A stretch of DNA of 64,000 nucleotides from positions 186,001 through 250,000 of the forward strand of contig NZ_AP038804.1 of NCBI RefSeq assembly GCF_047159865.1, read 5' to 3'. The first letter of the stretch is position 1. Every line of letters begins with the position of its first letter. The DNA comes from JAIOSF01 sp047159865. GTDB lineage: Bacteria; Campylobacterota; Campylobacteria; Campylobacterales; Arcobacteraceae. This document shows positions 16,931 through 24,787 of this stretch, one piece after another. A program made the translations under genes and the position numbers. The notes beneath the pieces are model-generated. The model was not told the DNA's origin, searched no databases, and saw only the letters and a list, made by a program, of their open reading frames with translations.

Positions 16931-17314
16931 ATGATAAATATAAATAGACTAGACCATCTTGTTTTAACTGTAAAAGATATCGATACTACAGTTACTTTTT
17001 ATACTCAAGTTTTAGGGATGAAAAAAGAGATATTTAAAGAGTCTCGTATAGCTTTAAAATACGGTAATCAAAAAATCAACCTACATCTTTTAGGCAAAGA
17101 GTTCGAACCAAAAGCCCAAAATGCAACGGAAGGCAGTGCTGATTTGTGTTTTATCATAAACACTCCTATACAAGAAGCCAAAGAATATATCGAAAGTTTA
17201 GATATAAAAATCATTGAAGGTATCGTAAATAGAACCGGAGCAAATGGAGAAATCCAGTCCATCTATCTCCGTGATCCCGATATGAATTTGATTGAACTTT
17301 CTAATTATATATAA
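16931..17314 (+). CDS. VOC-family (glyoxalase/dioxygenase-like) protein
   Basis: This 127-residue single VOC module starts with RLDHLVLTVKD (metal His near residue 9) and ends with IYLRDPDMNLIELSNY (metal Glu near 121). INLHLLG supplies a middle histidine. This is the pattern of small glyoxalase I/fosfomycin-resistance/virulence-protein-type VOC proteins. It follows the YqhD-like gene by 70 bases and so may share its aldehyde-defence role, but the substrate is not determined by sequence. Confidence 0.85.
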   Translation: MININRLDHLVLTVKDIDTTVTFYTQVLGMKKEIFKESRIALKYGNQKINLHLLGKEFEPKAQNATEGSADLCFIINTPIQEAKEYIESLDIKIIEGIVNRTGANGEIQSIYLRDPDMNLIELSNYI

Positions 17315-17415
17315 CACACATACTTTTAAGTAAATATTTCAACTATATATTATGTTGAAATTTATCAGAATAATAAAATAATATAAGTAAATAATAATAA
17401 ACAAATTGTGTGTTA
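17312..17415. repeat. Nested inverted repeats upstream of the kinase gene
   Basis: TAACACACA at 17312-17320, overlapping the VOC stop codon, recurs inversely at 17407-17415. Inside lies a second pair, ATTTCAAC at 17336-17343 and GTTGAAAT at 17354-17361, with a 10-base loop. The two pairings nest and could form one branched structure. It may end the VOC transcript or control the kinase gene at 17452. Confidence 0.45.
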
Positions 17416-17451
17416 GCTATTATATTTAAATAAAATAATAGGACGATATAA

Positions 17452-18567
17452 ATGAGTAAAAAAATTATAGAGTTTATTAAACAAAGGGATTTTGAATTAA
17501 TCAAAGAACTAGGAAATGGAGCCTTTGGTAAAACATATCTACTTCAAGATAATGATATTGGTCATGAATTTGTTTGTAAAAAATATTCTCCATTAAAAGG
17601 GATTGAAAAAGAAGAATATTTTAAAAACTTTATTAATGAAATTAAATTATTACATCTACTTTATCATAAAAACATTGTTAGAGTTTTTAATTATTATTTA
17701 TATCCTGATAATTATGTGGGATATATCATGATGGAACATATTGAAGGTAGTGATATACTATCTTATTTAAAGAAATATCCAGAAGATATAAACTCTATTT
17801 TTGAGCAAACAATAAATGGATTTATATATTTAGAAAAAAATAAAATACTACACAGGGATATTAGAAACTTAAATATTATGGTTGATAATAACTCCAATGT
17901 AAAAATTATTGATTTTGGTTTTGGTAAAGAAATAAAATTTGAAGAGGATAATAACAAAAGTATCAGCATTAATTGGATTGGGAATCAGATACCTAGTGAA
18001 TTTAAAGAACATAAGTATGACCATAAAACTGAAATATTCTTTATAGGAAAACTTTTTGAAGATATTTTACATCATATAGATGCTTCTTTTAAATATAAAA
18101 GTATTTTGAAATCAATGATTAAAATAGATTATATTGATAGAATAAATTCTTTTGAAGAAGTAAAAAATAAAATGCTAGATACCAATGATATAACAAAGTT
18201 ATTTTCACATGACGAAAAACTAATATATCAAGAACTTGCAGATTTAATTACAAATAACTTAAGTAGTATTAAAAGCTCATCAATACTGAAAATGGATATA
18301 GATGACATTATTCAAAATCTTGAAGAGCTTAATAAAAAAACTATGTTGGAAGATTATGTAAATGTAAAACACTTATTGAGGGTTTTTATTGAAGGTAATT
18401 ATACCTATAGAAATAGGAATTCATCAACTGATATAATTCATCAATTTACTAATTTTTTTATTAATATCTCAAAAGAAAAACAAAATTTAGTAATGTATAA
18501 TTTAAATACAAGATTTTTAGATATTGATATTGAATATGATAATGTTTCCGATGAGATTCCTTTTTAA
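17452..18567 (+). CDS. Hanks-type serine/threonine protein kinase
   Basis: This is a 371-residue cytoplasmic protein with a kinase domain over about 13-260. GNGAFGKTY is the glycine loop (residues 21-29), the ATP-anchoring Lys is in FVCKKY near 44, the helix-C Glu is in NEIKLL, the catalytic loop is HRDIRNLN near 135 (Arg where most have Lys) and the metal motif is DFGFG near 153. An IPSEF motif takes the place of APE. The last ~110 residues match nothing I recognise and carry no membrane segment or PASTA repeat. No partner phosphatase or substrate gene is adjacent. Very AT-rich codon use hints at an accessory gene. Confidence 0.9.
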   Translation: MSKKIIEFIKQRDFELIKELGNGAFGKTYLLQDNDIGHEFVCKKYSPLKGIEKEEYFKNFINEIKLLHLLYHKNIVRVFNYYLYPDNYVGYIMMEHIEGSDILSYLKKYPEDINSIFEQTINGFIYLEKNKILHRDIRNLNIMVDNNSNVKIIDFGFGKEIKFEEDNNKSISINWIGNQIPSEFKEHKYDHKTEIFFIGKLFEDILHHIDASFKYKSILKSMIKIDYIDRINSFEEVKNKMLDTNDITKLFSHDEKLIYQELADLITNNLSSIKSSSILKMDIDDIIQNLEELNKKTMLEDYVNVKHLLRVFIEGNYTYRNRNSSTDIIHQFTNFFINISKEKQNLVMYNLNTRFLDIDIEYDNVSDEIPF

Positions 18568-18605
18568 CAAAAAATATTTTGTCAGTTTTAATTTATTCAA
18601 AACTC

Positions 18606-18633
18606 TTGACATAAAATTTTAAAAGAGTATACT
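18606..18633 (+). promoter_or_regulatory. Sigma-70 promoter of the EamA gene
   Basis: TTGACA at 18606-18611 and TATACT at 18628-18633 are 16 bases apart and lie 28 bases before the TTG start. ACTCTT at 18602-18607 and AAGAGT at 18623-18628 form an inverted repeat spanning the promoter and could be an operator. Confidence 0.65.
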
Positions 18634-18660
18634 CCCGCCTTATTTAAAAAGAGGTGCAAT

Positions 18661-19572
18661 TTGACAAAATCACAAAACTTTAATCTTTTAGGATTGGTAT
18701 CTATAATTTTCGCTATGTTTATATGGGGAAGTTCTTTTATTGCTTTAAAAGCAGCTATGGCTGACCTAGGTGAATTTACTGTTATATTTTTTCGTATGCT
18801 TATAGCTTCACTTTGTTTTATATATTTTATTAAAGATTTTTTAAAATATGATTTTACAAAAAAAGATATTCAACTCATCATACTTTTTGCTTTTTTTGAG
18901 CCATGTTTATATTTTGTGTTTGAAGCAAAAGCCCTACTTTATACATCTGCATCACAAGCAGGAATGATAACATCACTTATGCCAATACTAACAGCAATGG
19001 CAGCAGGATATTTTTTAAAAGAGATCATATCAAAACAATTACTATTTGGTTCGCTCATCGCAGTATTTGGTGCTATTTGGTTAAGTGTACAAGCTACTAG
19101 TACAGTAACCTCACCCAATCCACTACTGGGAAACTTTTTAGAATTTTGCGCGATGATTTGTGCAGCTGGATATACTATTGTGGTGCGTTATTTAGTATCG
19201 AAGTTTTCTGCTATATTTATAACTGCGATGCAAGCTTTTATAGGTGCAATATTTTTCTTCCCCTTTTTTATCTATGAGTTTTCTACAACAGATATGAACT
19301 TTACTACTAATGCAGTAGCTTGTTTGTTTTATTTGGGTGTAGTTGTAACACTTGGAGGATATGGACTTTATAACTTTGCACTTACTAAAATAGATGCATC
19401 AAAAGCATCTATGTTTATATATTTGATCCCTATTTTTACTATGATACTTGCTTTTTTTATTTTAGATGAAAAACTAACAGCTTTAGAACTTATAGCCAGT
19501 GCTGTAATCCTAACAGGAGTTGCACTCTCTCAATTAAAATTTAGAAAGAGAAAACACCAAAGCGAATTTTAG
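18661..19572 (+). CDS. EamA/DMT-family transporter
   Basis: This 303-residue integral membrane protein has ten hydrophobic segments in two EamA halves (about 10-140 and 150-292). FIWGSSFIALKAA near residue 20 is the family motif. Such carriers export amino acids or metabolites. A TTG start follows GAGGTG. The stop overlaps the stop of the convergent LysE-type gene by four bases. The substrate is unknown. Confidence 0.88.
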   Translation: MTKSQNFNLLGLVSIIFAMFIWGSSFIALKAAMADLGEFTVIFFRMLIASLCFIYFIKDFLKYDFTKKDIQLIILFAFFEPCLYFVFEAKALLYTSASQAGMITSLMPILTAMAAGYFLKEIISKQLLFGSLIAVFGAIWLSVQATSTVTSPNPLLGNFLEFCAMICAAGYTIVVRYLVSKFSAIFITAMQAFIGAIFFFPFFIYEFSTTDMNFTTNAVACLFYLGVVVTLGGYGLYNFALTKIDASKASMFIYLIPIFTMILAFFILDEKLTALELIASAVILTGVALSQLKFRKRKHQSEF

Positions 19573-20201
19573 CGAGAAGAGAAAGCTAGTTTTAACCCTA
19601 AACTAACAAGGATAAAAGAGGTTAAAATATTCATATATTTTACAATATTTTGTTTTTCAAGTAGTTTTTTACTTAGTATATTACCTGAAATACCAATTCC
19701 TGAAAAAACTATGATAGTCATAAGCATAAATATAAGACCCAATATTATCATCTGTAAAGGAATATTTCCATTTTCCAAAGTCACAAACTGAGGAAGAAAA
19801 GCTAAAAAAAATAGAGAGACTTTAGGATTTAAAATATTCATAACAAATCCTTTTTTATAAAGCTTTTTTAATTCGGAAGAAGAGTTTTGCACTCTTAAAT
19901 CCAAAGGTTCATCTCGATATTTAAAAGCTTGATATCCAAGATAGAGTAGATAAAAAGCACCAGCATATTTTAGAATATCAAAAGCTAATTGGGAAGTTTG
20001 AAAAATAACAGAGATACCAAAAGCAGCTGCACTTGTATGTACTATCAATCCTGTTGTAAGTCCTAAAGTGGTGACAATAGCAGCTTTTTTACTTTTCTTT
20101 ATCCCTTGAGTTAATACATAAATATTATCAGGACCAGGAACCAAACATAGTATAAATGAGGCTACTATAAACATATATAAATTTGTTAACTCTATCATCA
20201 A
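19569..20201 (-). CDS. LysE/RhtB-family amino-acid exporter
   Basis: This is a 210-residue protein with six hydrophobic segments. The CLVPGPDNIYVLTQGIKKSKKAA motif near residue 20-42 and the GFVMNILNPKVSLFFLAFLP motif near 115 define the LysE/RhtB family, which exports amino acids such as threonine or homoserine. It converges with the EamA gene and overlaps its end. A leading MM allows a start one codon later. Confidence 0.9.
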   Translation of the reverse strand: MMIELTNLYMFIVASFILCLVPGPDNIYVLTQGIKKSKKAAIVTTLGLTTGLIVHTSAAAFGISVIFQTSQLAFDILKYAGAFYLLYLGYQAFKYRDEPLDLRVQNSSSELKKLYKKGFVMNILNPKVSLFFLAFLPQFVTLENGNIPLQMIILGLIFMLMTIIVFSGIGISGNILSKKLLEKQNIVKYMNILTSFILVSLGLKLAFSSR

Positions 20202-20319
20202 AACTCCTTAAAAAAATAAATTGTAGTATTTTTATATTAAATTGAAATTATGTATCAAAAAATTTATTTATTTTATTATAAATTTTGGCTATGATACCCT
20301 ATAAATACAAAGGCAAAAT

Positions 20320-20739
20320 ATGGCAATCAAAAAAAACCAAATGATCAAATTAAACTACGAACTAAAAATCAATGATGAAATCGTAGATAGCAATCTAGGA
20401 ACAGACCCTATCGAATTTACTTATGGTACAGGAGAACTTATCCCTGGTCTTGAAAAAAGAATCGAAGATATGAATGAAGGTGAAACAAAACAGTTAAAAG
20501 TTCCAGCTAAAGAGGGTTATGGAGAGTACAATGAAGAGTTATCTGAAGTTGCCCCAATTGAAGCTTTTGAAGGAATTGACCTCCAAATAGGTATGGTTTT
20601 AGAAGCTGATACTGAAAGTGGCGAAGTTGTAAAAGCAACTGTTACAGAAGTTACTGGTGAAGAGGTTACTGTAGATTATAATCACCCTCTTGCTGGATGT
20701 GATTTGGACTTTACTGTTACTATCACAGCTATTGTATAA
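20320..20739 (+). CDS. slyD: SlyD-type FKBP peptidyl-prolyl isomerase
   Basis: This 139-residue protein has an FKBP domain split by an insert-in-flap (IF) chaperone domain: IKLNYELKINDEIVDS, then GELIPGLEKRIEDMNEGE, PAKEGYGEYN, the IF region and the DYNHPLAGCDLDFTVTI ending. It lacks the long His/Cys-rich metal-binding tail of E. coli SlyD. It catalyses proline isomerisation during folding in the cytoplasm. A TATGAT-like -10 lies upstream. Confidence 0.92.
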   Translation: MAIKKNQMIKLNYELKINDEIVDSNLGTDPIEFTYGTGELIPGLEKRIEDMNEGETKQLKVPAKEGYGEYNEELSEVAPIEAFEGIDLQIGMVLEADTESGEVVKATVTEVTGEEVTVDYNHPLAGCDLDFTVTITAIV

Positions 20740-20754
20740 TTTGTAGAAATTTTC

Positions 20755-21027
20755 ATGATAGCTAGTTTAGATATATTTCAAGTTATAGGGTTTGTGGGGA
20801 TGATTTTTATCGTTTTCGCCTACTTCTTACTTCAAACAGGTACTTACGATACTCAGTCATTAAAATTTCAACTCATAAACCTAATAGGTGCAGTTCTACT
20901 ACTGATCTCTTTATGTGTTCATTTTAATCTTGGTTCTTTTATCATCGAGGTTTTTTGGATATTTATTACACTCTATGGTATATATAAAAATTATAAAGAA
21001 AAACATACTATTAAAAACTCACCCTAA
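20755..21027 (+). CDS. Small CBU_0592-like membrane protein
   Basis: This 90-residue protein has three hydrophobic segments (about 7-27, 38-58, 60-78) and a basic C-terminal tail. QVIGFVGMIFIVFAYFLLQTG and the FQLINLIGAVLLLISL segment match the pattern of CBU_0592-type small membrane proteins, whose function is unknown. It lies 15 bases after slyD and 45 bases before the histidine kinase gene, so it may belong to either transcript. Confidence 0.7.
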   Translation: MIASLDIFQVIGFVGMIFIVFAYFLLQTGTYDTQSLKFQLINLIGAVLLLISLCVHFNLGSFIIEVFWIFITLYGIYKNYKEKHTIKNSP

Positions 21028-21072
21028 ACTCACTTTTTTTGAGTAAACTATGTGATAATTGAAGGAGAACTT

Positions 21073-22602
21073 GTGTTTACTGAAAAAAATATCCCAAGAC
21101 TTATCATTTTAACACCCGTTATCACAGTGCTGCTTGGGGCTTTTTTTACGATTTATTTCTTTGTTAAACAACAACATGATTACTTTGAAGATGAGAGTCT
21201 TCGAGTAGAAATGGAGTATCTCCAAAAACAAAAAAATATTCTTAAAAAAGAGATAAATCATATTATCAACTACATAGAACATCACACCAAAAGTAATCAA
21301 AATCTAAGTGAAAAAGAAGTAAAAAAAAGATTAATAGATTATATAGAAACTATCAGATATGAAAAACATGGATATGTTTGGATACACGATACAAATTATT
21401 ATTTGATAGCTCACCCTTTTAGGCAAAATCAAATAGGTCTTGAAGATAGTAAACTCGAAGATGCAAGAGGAACACAAATCACCAAAAAGTTTATTGATAA
21501 AACACTAAAAGAACCAAATGGAGTATTTATAGAATATTCTTGGCAAAAACCTAAAGAGCTACATTTTTCAAATAAACTTGGTTTTTTCAGACTTTACAAA
21601 AAATTCAATTGGGTCATAGGAGCTGGTCTTTACATAGACGATATTGAAGCTTCTATTAGGCAAAACAAAAAAATACTTAAAAAAAGAATTGACAAATATA
21701 TCACACAAGTTTTATTGATTTCTAGTTTAATTATACTTATTACAGGAATTTTATCATTTCTCATATCAAAAAAGATTAATAATGTATTTTCAAATTATAA
21801 ACAAAGTGTCGAGAAAAAAGAGTTTGAACTTCAAGATATAAATAAAAATCTTGAGAAAAGAATCACAAAAGCAATCAATGAAGTAAAAAAGAAAGATAGA
21901 GCTATGTTACACCAATCACGACTAGCTAGAATGGGTGCAATGCTTTCTATGATAGCACATCAATGGAGACAACCTCTTAGTGAAATTTCTGCTATTTTAA
22001 TGGAGCTTGAAACTGCAAATAGATTCAAAAAACTAGATGATACTCTTTTAAAGTCAAGCATTGATGATTCAAATAAAATTATTCAATTTATGTCAAATAC
22101 TATTGATGACTTTAGAAACTTTTTCAAACCAGATAAAAAGAAAGTAAAATTTTATGTCGACAATGCCTGTAATGAAGCAATATCACTTGCTGGAGCTTCT
22201 ATTAAAAGTTATCAAATTGATCTCTATAAAAAAGTATATTGTAACTGCGTAATCAATGGATATGAAAGAGAGTTTGCACAAGTAATGCTAAATCTTATCT
22301 CAAATGCAAAAGATATCCTTAACCAAAGAAAGATAAAAAATCCAAAAATAAATATCTGTATTGATATAGATGATAAAAATGTTATCGTAACAGTTCATGA
22401 CAATGCAGGTGGTGTAAATGAGGAACATTTAGATTTAATATTTGAACCATATTTTACTACAAAAGAGAGTTCAAAAGGTACGGGACTTGGTTTATATATG
22501 TCAAAAATGATTATAGAAAAAAATATGAATGGTGAACTTACTGTTGAAAATCATCAAGATGGTGCCTTATTTAAAGTAATTGTGGAGAAAAGCAATGGAT
22601 GA
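21073..22602 (+). CDS. Membrane sensor histidine kinase with periplasmic Cache domain
   Basis: This protein has about 509 residues. One membrane helix at 11-31 and another near 211-231 enclose a single-Cache sensor (YVWIHDTNYYLIAHP near 100, YSWQKP...VIGAGLYIDDI). A coiled coil then leads to the HisKA-type H-box IAHQWRQPLSEI (His about 295) and the ATPase motifs NLISNAKDIL, DNAGGV and GTGLGLYMSKMI. The GTG at 21073 is preferred because GAAGGAG lies five bases before it; a GTG at 21052 would add seven residues. The last codons overlap the response regulator. Next to a TRAP operon, Cache kinases of this type usually sense the transported acid, so it probably controls the genes downstream. Confidence 0.9.
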   Translation: MFTEKNIPRLIILTPVITVLLGAFFTIYFFVKQQHDYFEDESLRVEMEYLQKQKNILKKEINHIINYIEHHTKSNQNLSEKEVKKRLIDYIETIRYEKHGYVWIHDTNYYLIAHPFRQNQIGLEDSKLEDARGTQITKKFIDKTLKEPNGVFIEYSWQKPKELHFSNKLGFFRLYKKFNWVIGAGLYIDDIEASIRQNKKILKKRIDKYITQVLLISSLIILITGILSFLISKKINNVFSNYKQSVEKKEFELQDINKNLEKRITKAINEVKKKDRAMLHQSRLARMGAMLSMIAHQWRQPLSEISAILMELETANRFKKLDDTLLKSSIDDSNKIIQFMSNTIDDFRNFFKPDKKKVKFYVDNACNEAISLAGASIKSYQIDLYKKVYCNCVINGYEREFAQVMLNLISNAKDILNQRKIKNPKINICIDIDDKNVIVTVHDNAGGVNEEHLDLIFEPYFTTKESSKGTGLGLYMSKMIIEKNMNGELTVENHQDGALFKVIVEKSNG

Positions 22603-23275
22603 AACTATACTCAATCAACTCAAAAAATATACCATTTTATGTGTAGAAGATGAAGATGGTATAAGAAAAAGACTTGTAAACACTTTGAAGTACTACTTCG
22701 ACGATGTTTTAGAAGCTAGCAATGGTGAAGATGGATATGATTTATATTTAGAATATAAACCAGATATTGTAATAAGTGATATTGAGATGCCATATAAAAA
22801 TGGTATAGAACTAATACAACTTATTAGAAAAAATGATATAAATACAATTATTATCATGGTTACAGCATACTCAAATGAAGAGTATCTTTTAGATTTGATA
22901 AATCTCAATGTAAATCATTATATTTTAAAACCAATCAATTCTGATAACCTTCTCACAGGTATCATCAAAGGACTAGGAGATAAACTTACTAAAAATATCT
23001 TTTTTTCTATTGATTGTTATTTTGATGTACAACAATATAAATTATTTTATAACAATGAAGAGATAATACTTAGAAAAAGGGAAATCGAATTTCTAATCTT
23101 CTTACATGATAATAAAATTTTAAACTACGAACAAATCGAAGAGTATATTTGGAAAGATAAATCAATGAGTATGAGTGCTTTAAAGACTTTCATCAAAGAA
23201 CTACGACAAAAGTTACCTTTAGAATTAATACAAAATATCCCACAAACTGGCTATAAACTAGAAACTTTTAAATAA
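22595..23275 (+). CDS. OmpR-type response regulator
   Basis: This 226-residue protein has a receiver domain with VEDEDG, phosphorylated Asp in VISDIEMP near residue 61, MVTAYS and the LKP lysine motif. A winged-helix DNA-binding domain from about 135 ends with the IPQTGYKLET wing. The ATG at 22595 follows GGAGAAAAG and overlaps the kinase gene by eight bases; a TTG at 22580 would add five residues. It forms the two-component pair with the Cache kinase and is the likely activator of dctPQM-pxpABC. Confidence 0.9.
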   Translation: MDETILNQLKKYTILCVEDEDGIRKRLVNTLKYYFDDVLEASNGEDGYDLYLEYKPDIVISDIEMPYKNGIELIQLIRKNDINTIIIMVTAYSNEEYLLDLINLNVNHYILKPINSDNLLTGIIKGLGDKLTKNIFFSIDCYFDVQQYKLFYNNEEIILRKREIEFLIFLHDNKILNYEQIEEYIWKDKSMSMSALKTFIKELRQKLPLELIQNIPQTGYKLETFK

Positions 23276-23317
23276 ACTAAAAAAACTCACCAATTACACA
23301 CCTTCATAAGATACTCT

Positions 23318-23335
23318 TTGAAATAGACATTTCAA
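23318..23335 (+). promoter_or_regulatory. Inverted repeat at the dctP ribosome site
   Basis: TTGAAAT and ATTTCAA (7-base arms, 4-base loop AGAC) end at the first bases of the AAGGAG ribosome site of dctP (23334-23339). Folding would partly hide that site. It could alternatively be a regulator's operator or protect the 5' end of the mRNA. Confidence 0.45.
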
Positions 23336-23345
23336 GGAGTATAAA

Positions 23346-24302
23346 ATGTTAAAACAAAGTTTACTAATCACAGGGCTAGCAGCTACACTATTAGCTGGTA
23401 ATATCAAGATGGACTTAAATGCAAAATATGGTGCAAATAATTTCCACACTAAAGGTGCAGAGAAATTTGCTACACTAGTTAATGACTATTCTAAAGGTAG
23501 TGTTGATATTACTGTTCATGCAGGTTCTTCACTCATAAAAGGTAATCCTCTTAAAGCAGTAAAAGATGGTACAGTTGCGATGACTGATATGTTTATACCA
23601 TTTACATCAGGAGGAGGAAAAGTATTTGGAATCTCTGCATTACCATTTATTGCACAATCATACGATGACGCATATAGACTATATCAAATCTCTAAACCAG
23701 CTTATGAAAAAACAGCTAAGAAATGGAATCAAAAACTACTATATAGTGTAACTTGGCCACCATCTGGATTTTATTCAAATAAAAGCATGACATCTATTTC
23801 TGATTTCAAAGGTGCTAAAACAAGAACATACGATAAAAACTCTGCTGCTTTTGTAAATCAAGCAGGTGGAAATGCTGTTGCACTTCCTTGGGGAGAAGTA
23901 TATTCTTCACTTAGAACAGGTATGGTAAACTCTGTTATTACATCATCTGCTTCAGGAAAAGATGGTAAATTTTGGGAAGTATTAAGTAACTACACAAAAA
24001 TCAACTATGCATACCCTTTACAAGCAGTTACTATTAATTTAGACTACTGGAAAAGTTTAACAAAAGAGCAACAAAAAGCTATGTTAAAAGCAGCTTCTGA
24101 GATTGAAAAAATTCAATGGGCTATCTCTAAAGAAGAAAATAAAATTGCACTAGAAACATTAAGTAAAAATGGAATGAGTGTAACAGAAGCTTCACCTGAA
24201 TTAAAAGCAGAATTAGACAAAATTGCGGACGATTTATTAGAAAAATATTTAGATGGAGCAAACTCTCAAATCAAAAATATTTTTAAAGAATATAGAAAGT
24301 AA
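23346..24302 (+). CDS. dctP: TRAP transporter solute-binding protein DctP
   Basis: This 318-residue periplasmic binding protein has an N-terminal signal peptide (cleavage near residue 17). GAEKFATLVNDYSKGSVDITVHAG, the ISALPFIAQSYDDAYRL segment, the ligand-binding Arg in FKGAKTRTYD near 158 and WGEVYSSLRTGMVNSV near 188 are DctP features; the Arg pairs with the ligand's carboxylate. It delivers ligand to DctQM. As the pxpABC genes follow in the same direction, 5-oxoproline (pyroglutamate) is a good candidate ligand; this is inferred from context. Confidence 0.92.
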   Translation: MLKQSLLITGLAATLLAGNIKMDLNAKYGANNFHTKGAEKFATLVNDYSKGSVDITVHAGSSLIKGNPLKAVKDGTVAMTDMFIPFTSGGGKVFGISALPFIAQSYDDAYRLYQISKPAYEKTAKKWNQKLLYSVTWPPSGFYSNKSMTSISDFKGAKTRTYDKNSAAFVNQAGGNAVALPWGEVYSSLRTGMVNSVITSSASGKDGKFWEVLSNYTKINYAYPLQAVTINLDYWKSLTKEQQKAMLKAASEIEKIQWAISKEENKIALETLSKNGMSVTEASPELKAELDKIADDLLEKYLDGANSQIKNIFKEYRK

Positions 24303-24307
24303 GCATA

Positions 24308-24787
24308 ATGAATACTTTCACAAATTTTATAAATAAGCTCTCCAAAGGGGGAGCTTTTTTATCTGGAGCTTTACTTGTAGGATTGGTTTGTCTAATTTTA
24401 ACTGAGATTTTTTTAAGATACTTCTTTGATAAGTCTACAATGATTGCAGATGAATACAGTGGGTATTTGTATTTAGCTTCAATCTTTTTAGGTTTAGCCT
24501 ATACCTTCACTCAAAATGGGCACATTCGTATCAATATTATCACTTCAAAATTAGGTAAAGGTACAAATAGTATTATTGATATGGTTGCATCTATTATTAC
24601 TATTCTTGTATTATTATTTATATTATACCGAACAATACTATTTACTTATGACTCTTATGAACTAGAGATGTTATCGGAAGCTGTTTCAGAAACACCACTT
24701 TATTTAACACAACTAGCTATGCCTATAGGGATTGCATTATTTATTTTAGCAGTTATAGCATTTATGTTTAAAAAGGATGAAAAATGA
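24308..24787 (+). CDS. dctQ: TRAP transporter small membrane subunit DctQ
   Basis: This is a 159-residue protein with four membrane segments (about 15-35, 47-65, 88-108, 133-153). FLRYFFDKSTMIADEYSGYLY is the conserved DctQ region. It links the binding protein with the large DctM channel. It begins five bases after dctP and ends overlapping dctM (ATGA). Codons 10-18 encode an RNA hairpin with a U-run (24335-24360), so part of the transcript may stop here, leaving dctP in excess. Confidence 0.9.
   Translation: MNTFTNFINKLSKGGAFLSGALLVGLVCLILTEIFLRYFFDKSTMIADEYSGYLYLASIFLGLAYTFTQNGHIRINIITSKLGKGTNSIIDMVASIITILVLLFILYRTILFTYDSYELEMLSEAVSETPLYLTQLAMPIGIALFILAVIAFMFKKDEK
24335..24360 (+). terminator. 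Intrinsic-terminator-like hairpin inside the dctQ 5' coding region
   Basis: AAGCTCTCC at 24335-24343 pairs with GGGGAGCTT at 24348-24356 (nine pairs, one G-U) around an AAAG loop, and six T follow from 24355-24360. It lies 33-58 bases after the dctP stop. It has the form of a rho-independent terminator and could set the dctP:dctQM ratio. Confidence 0.6.
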
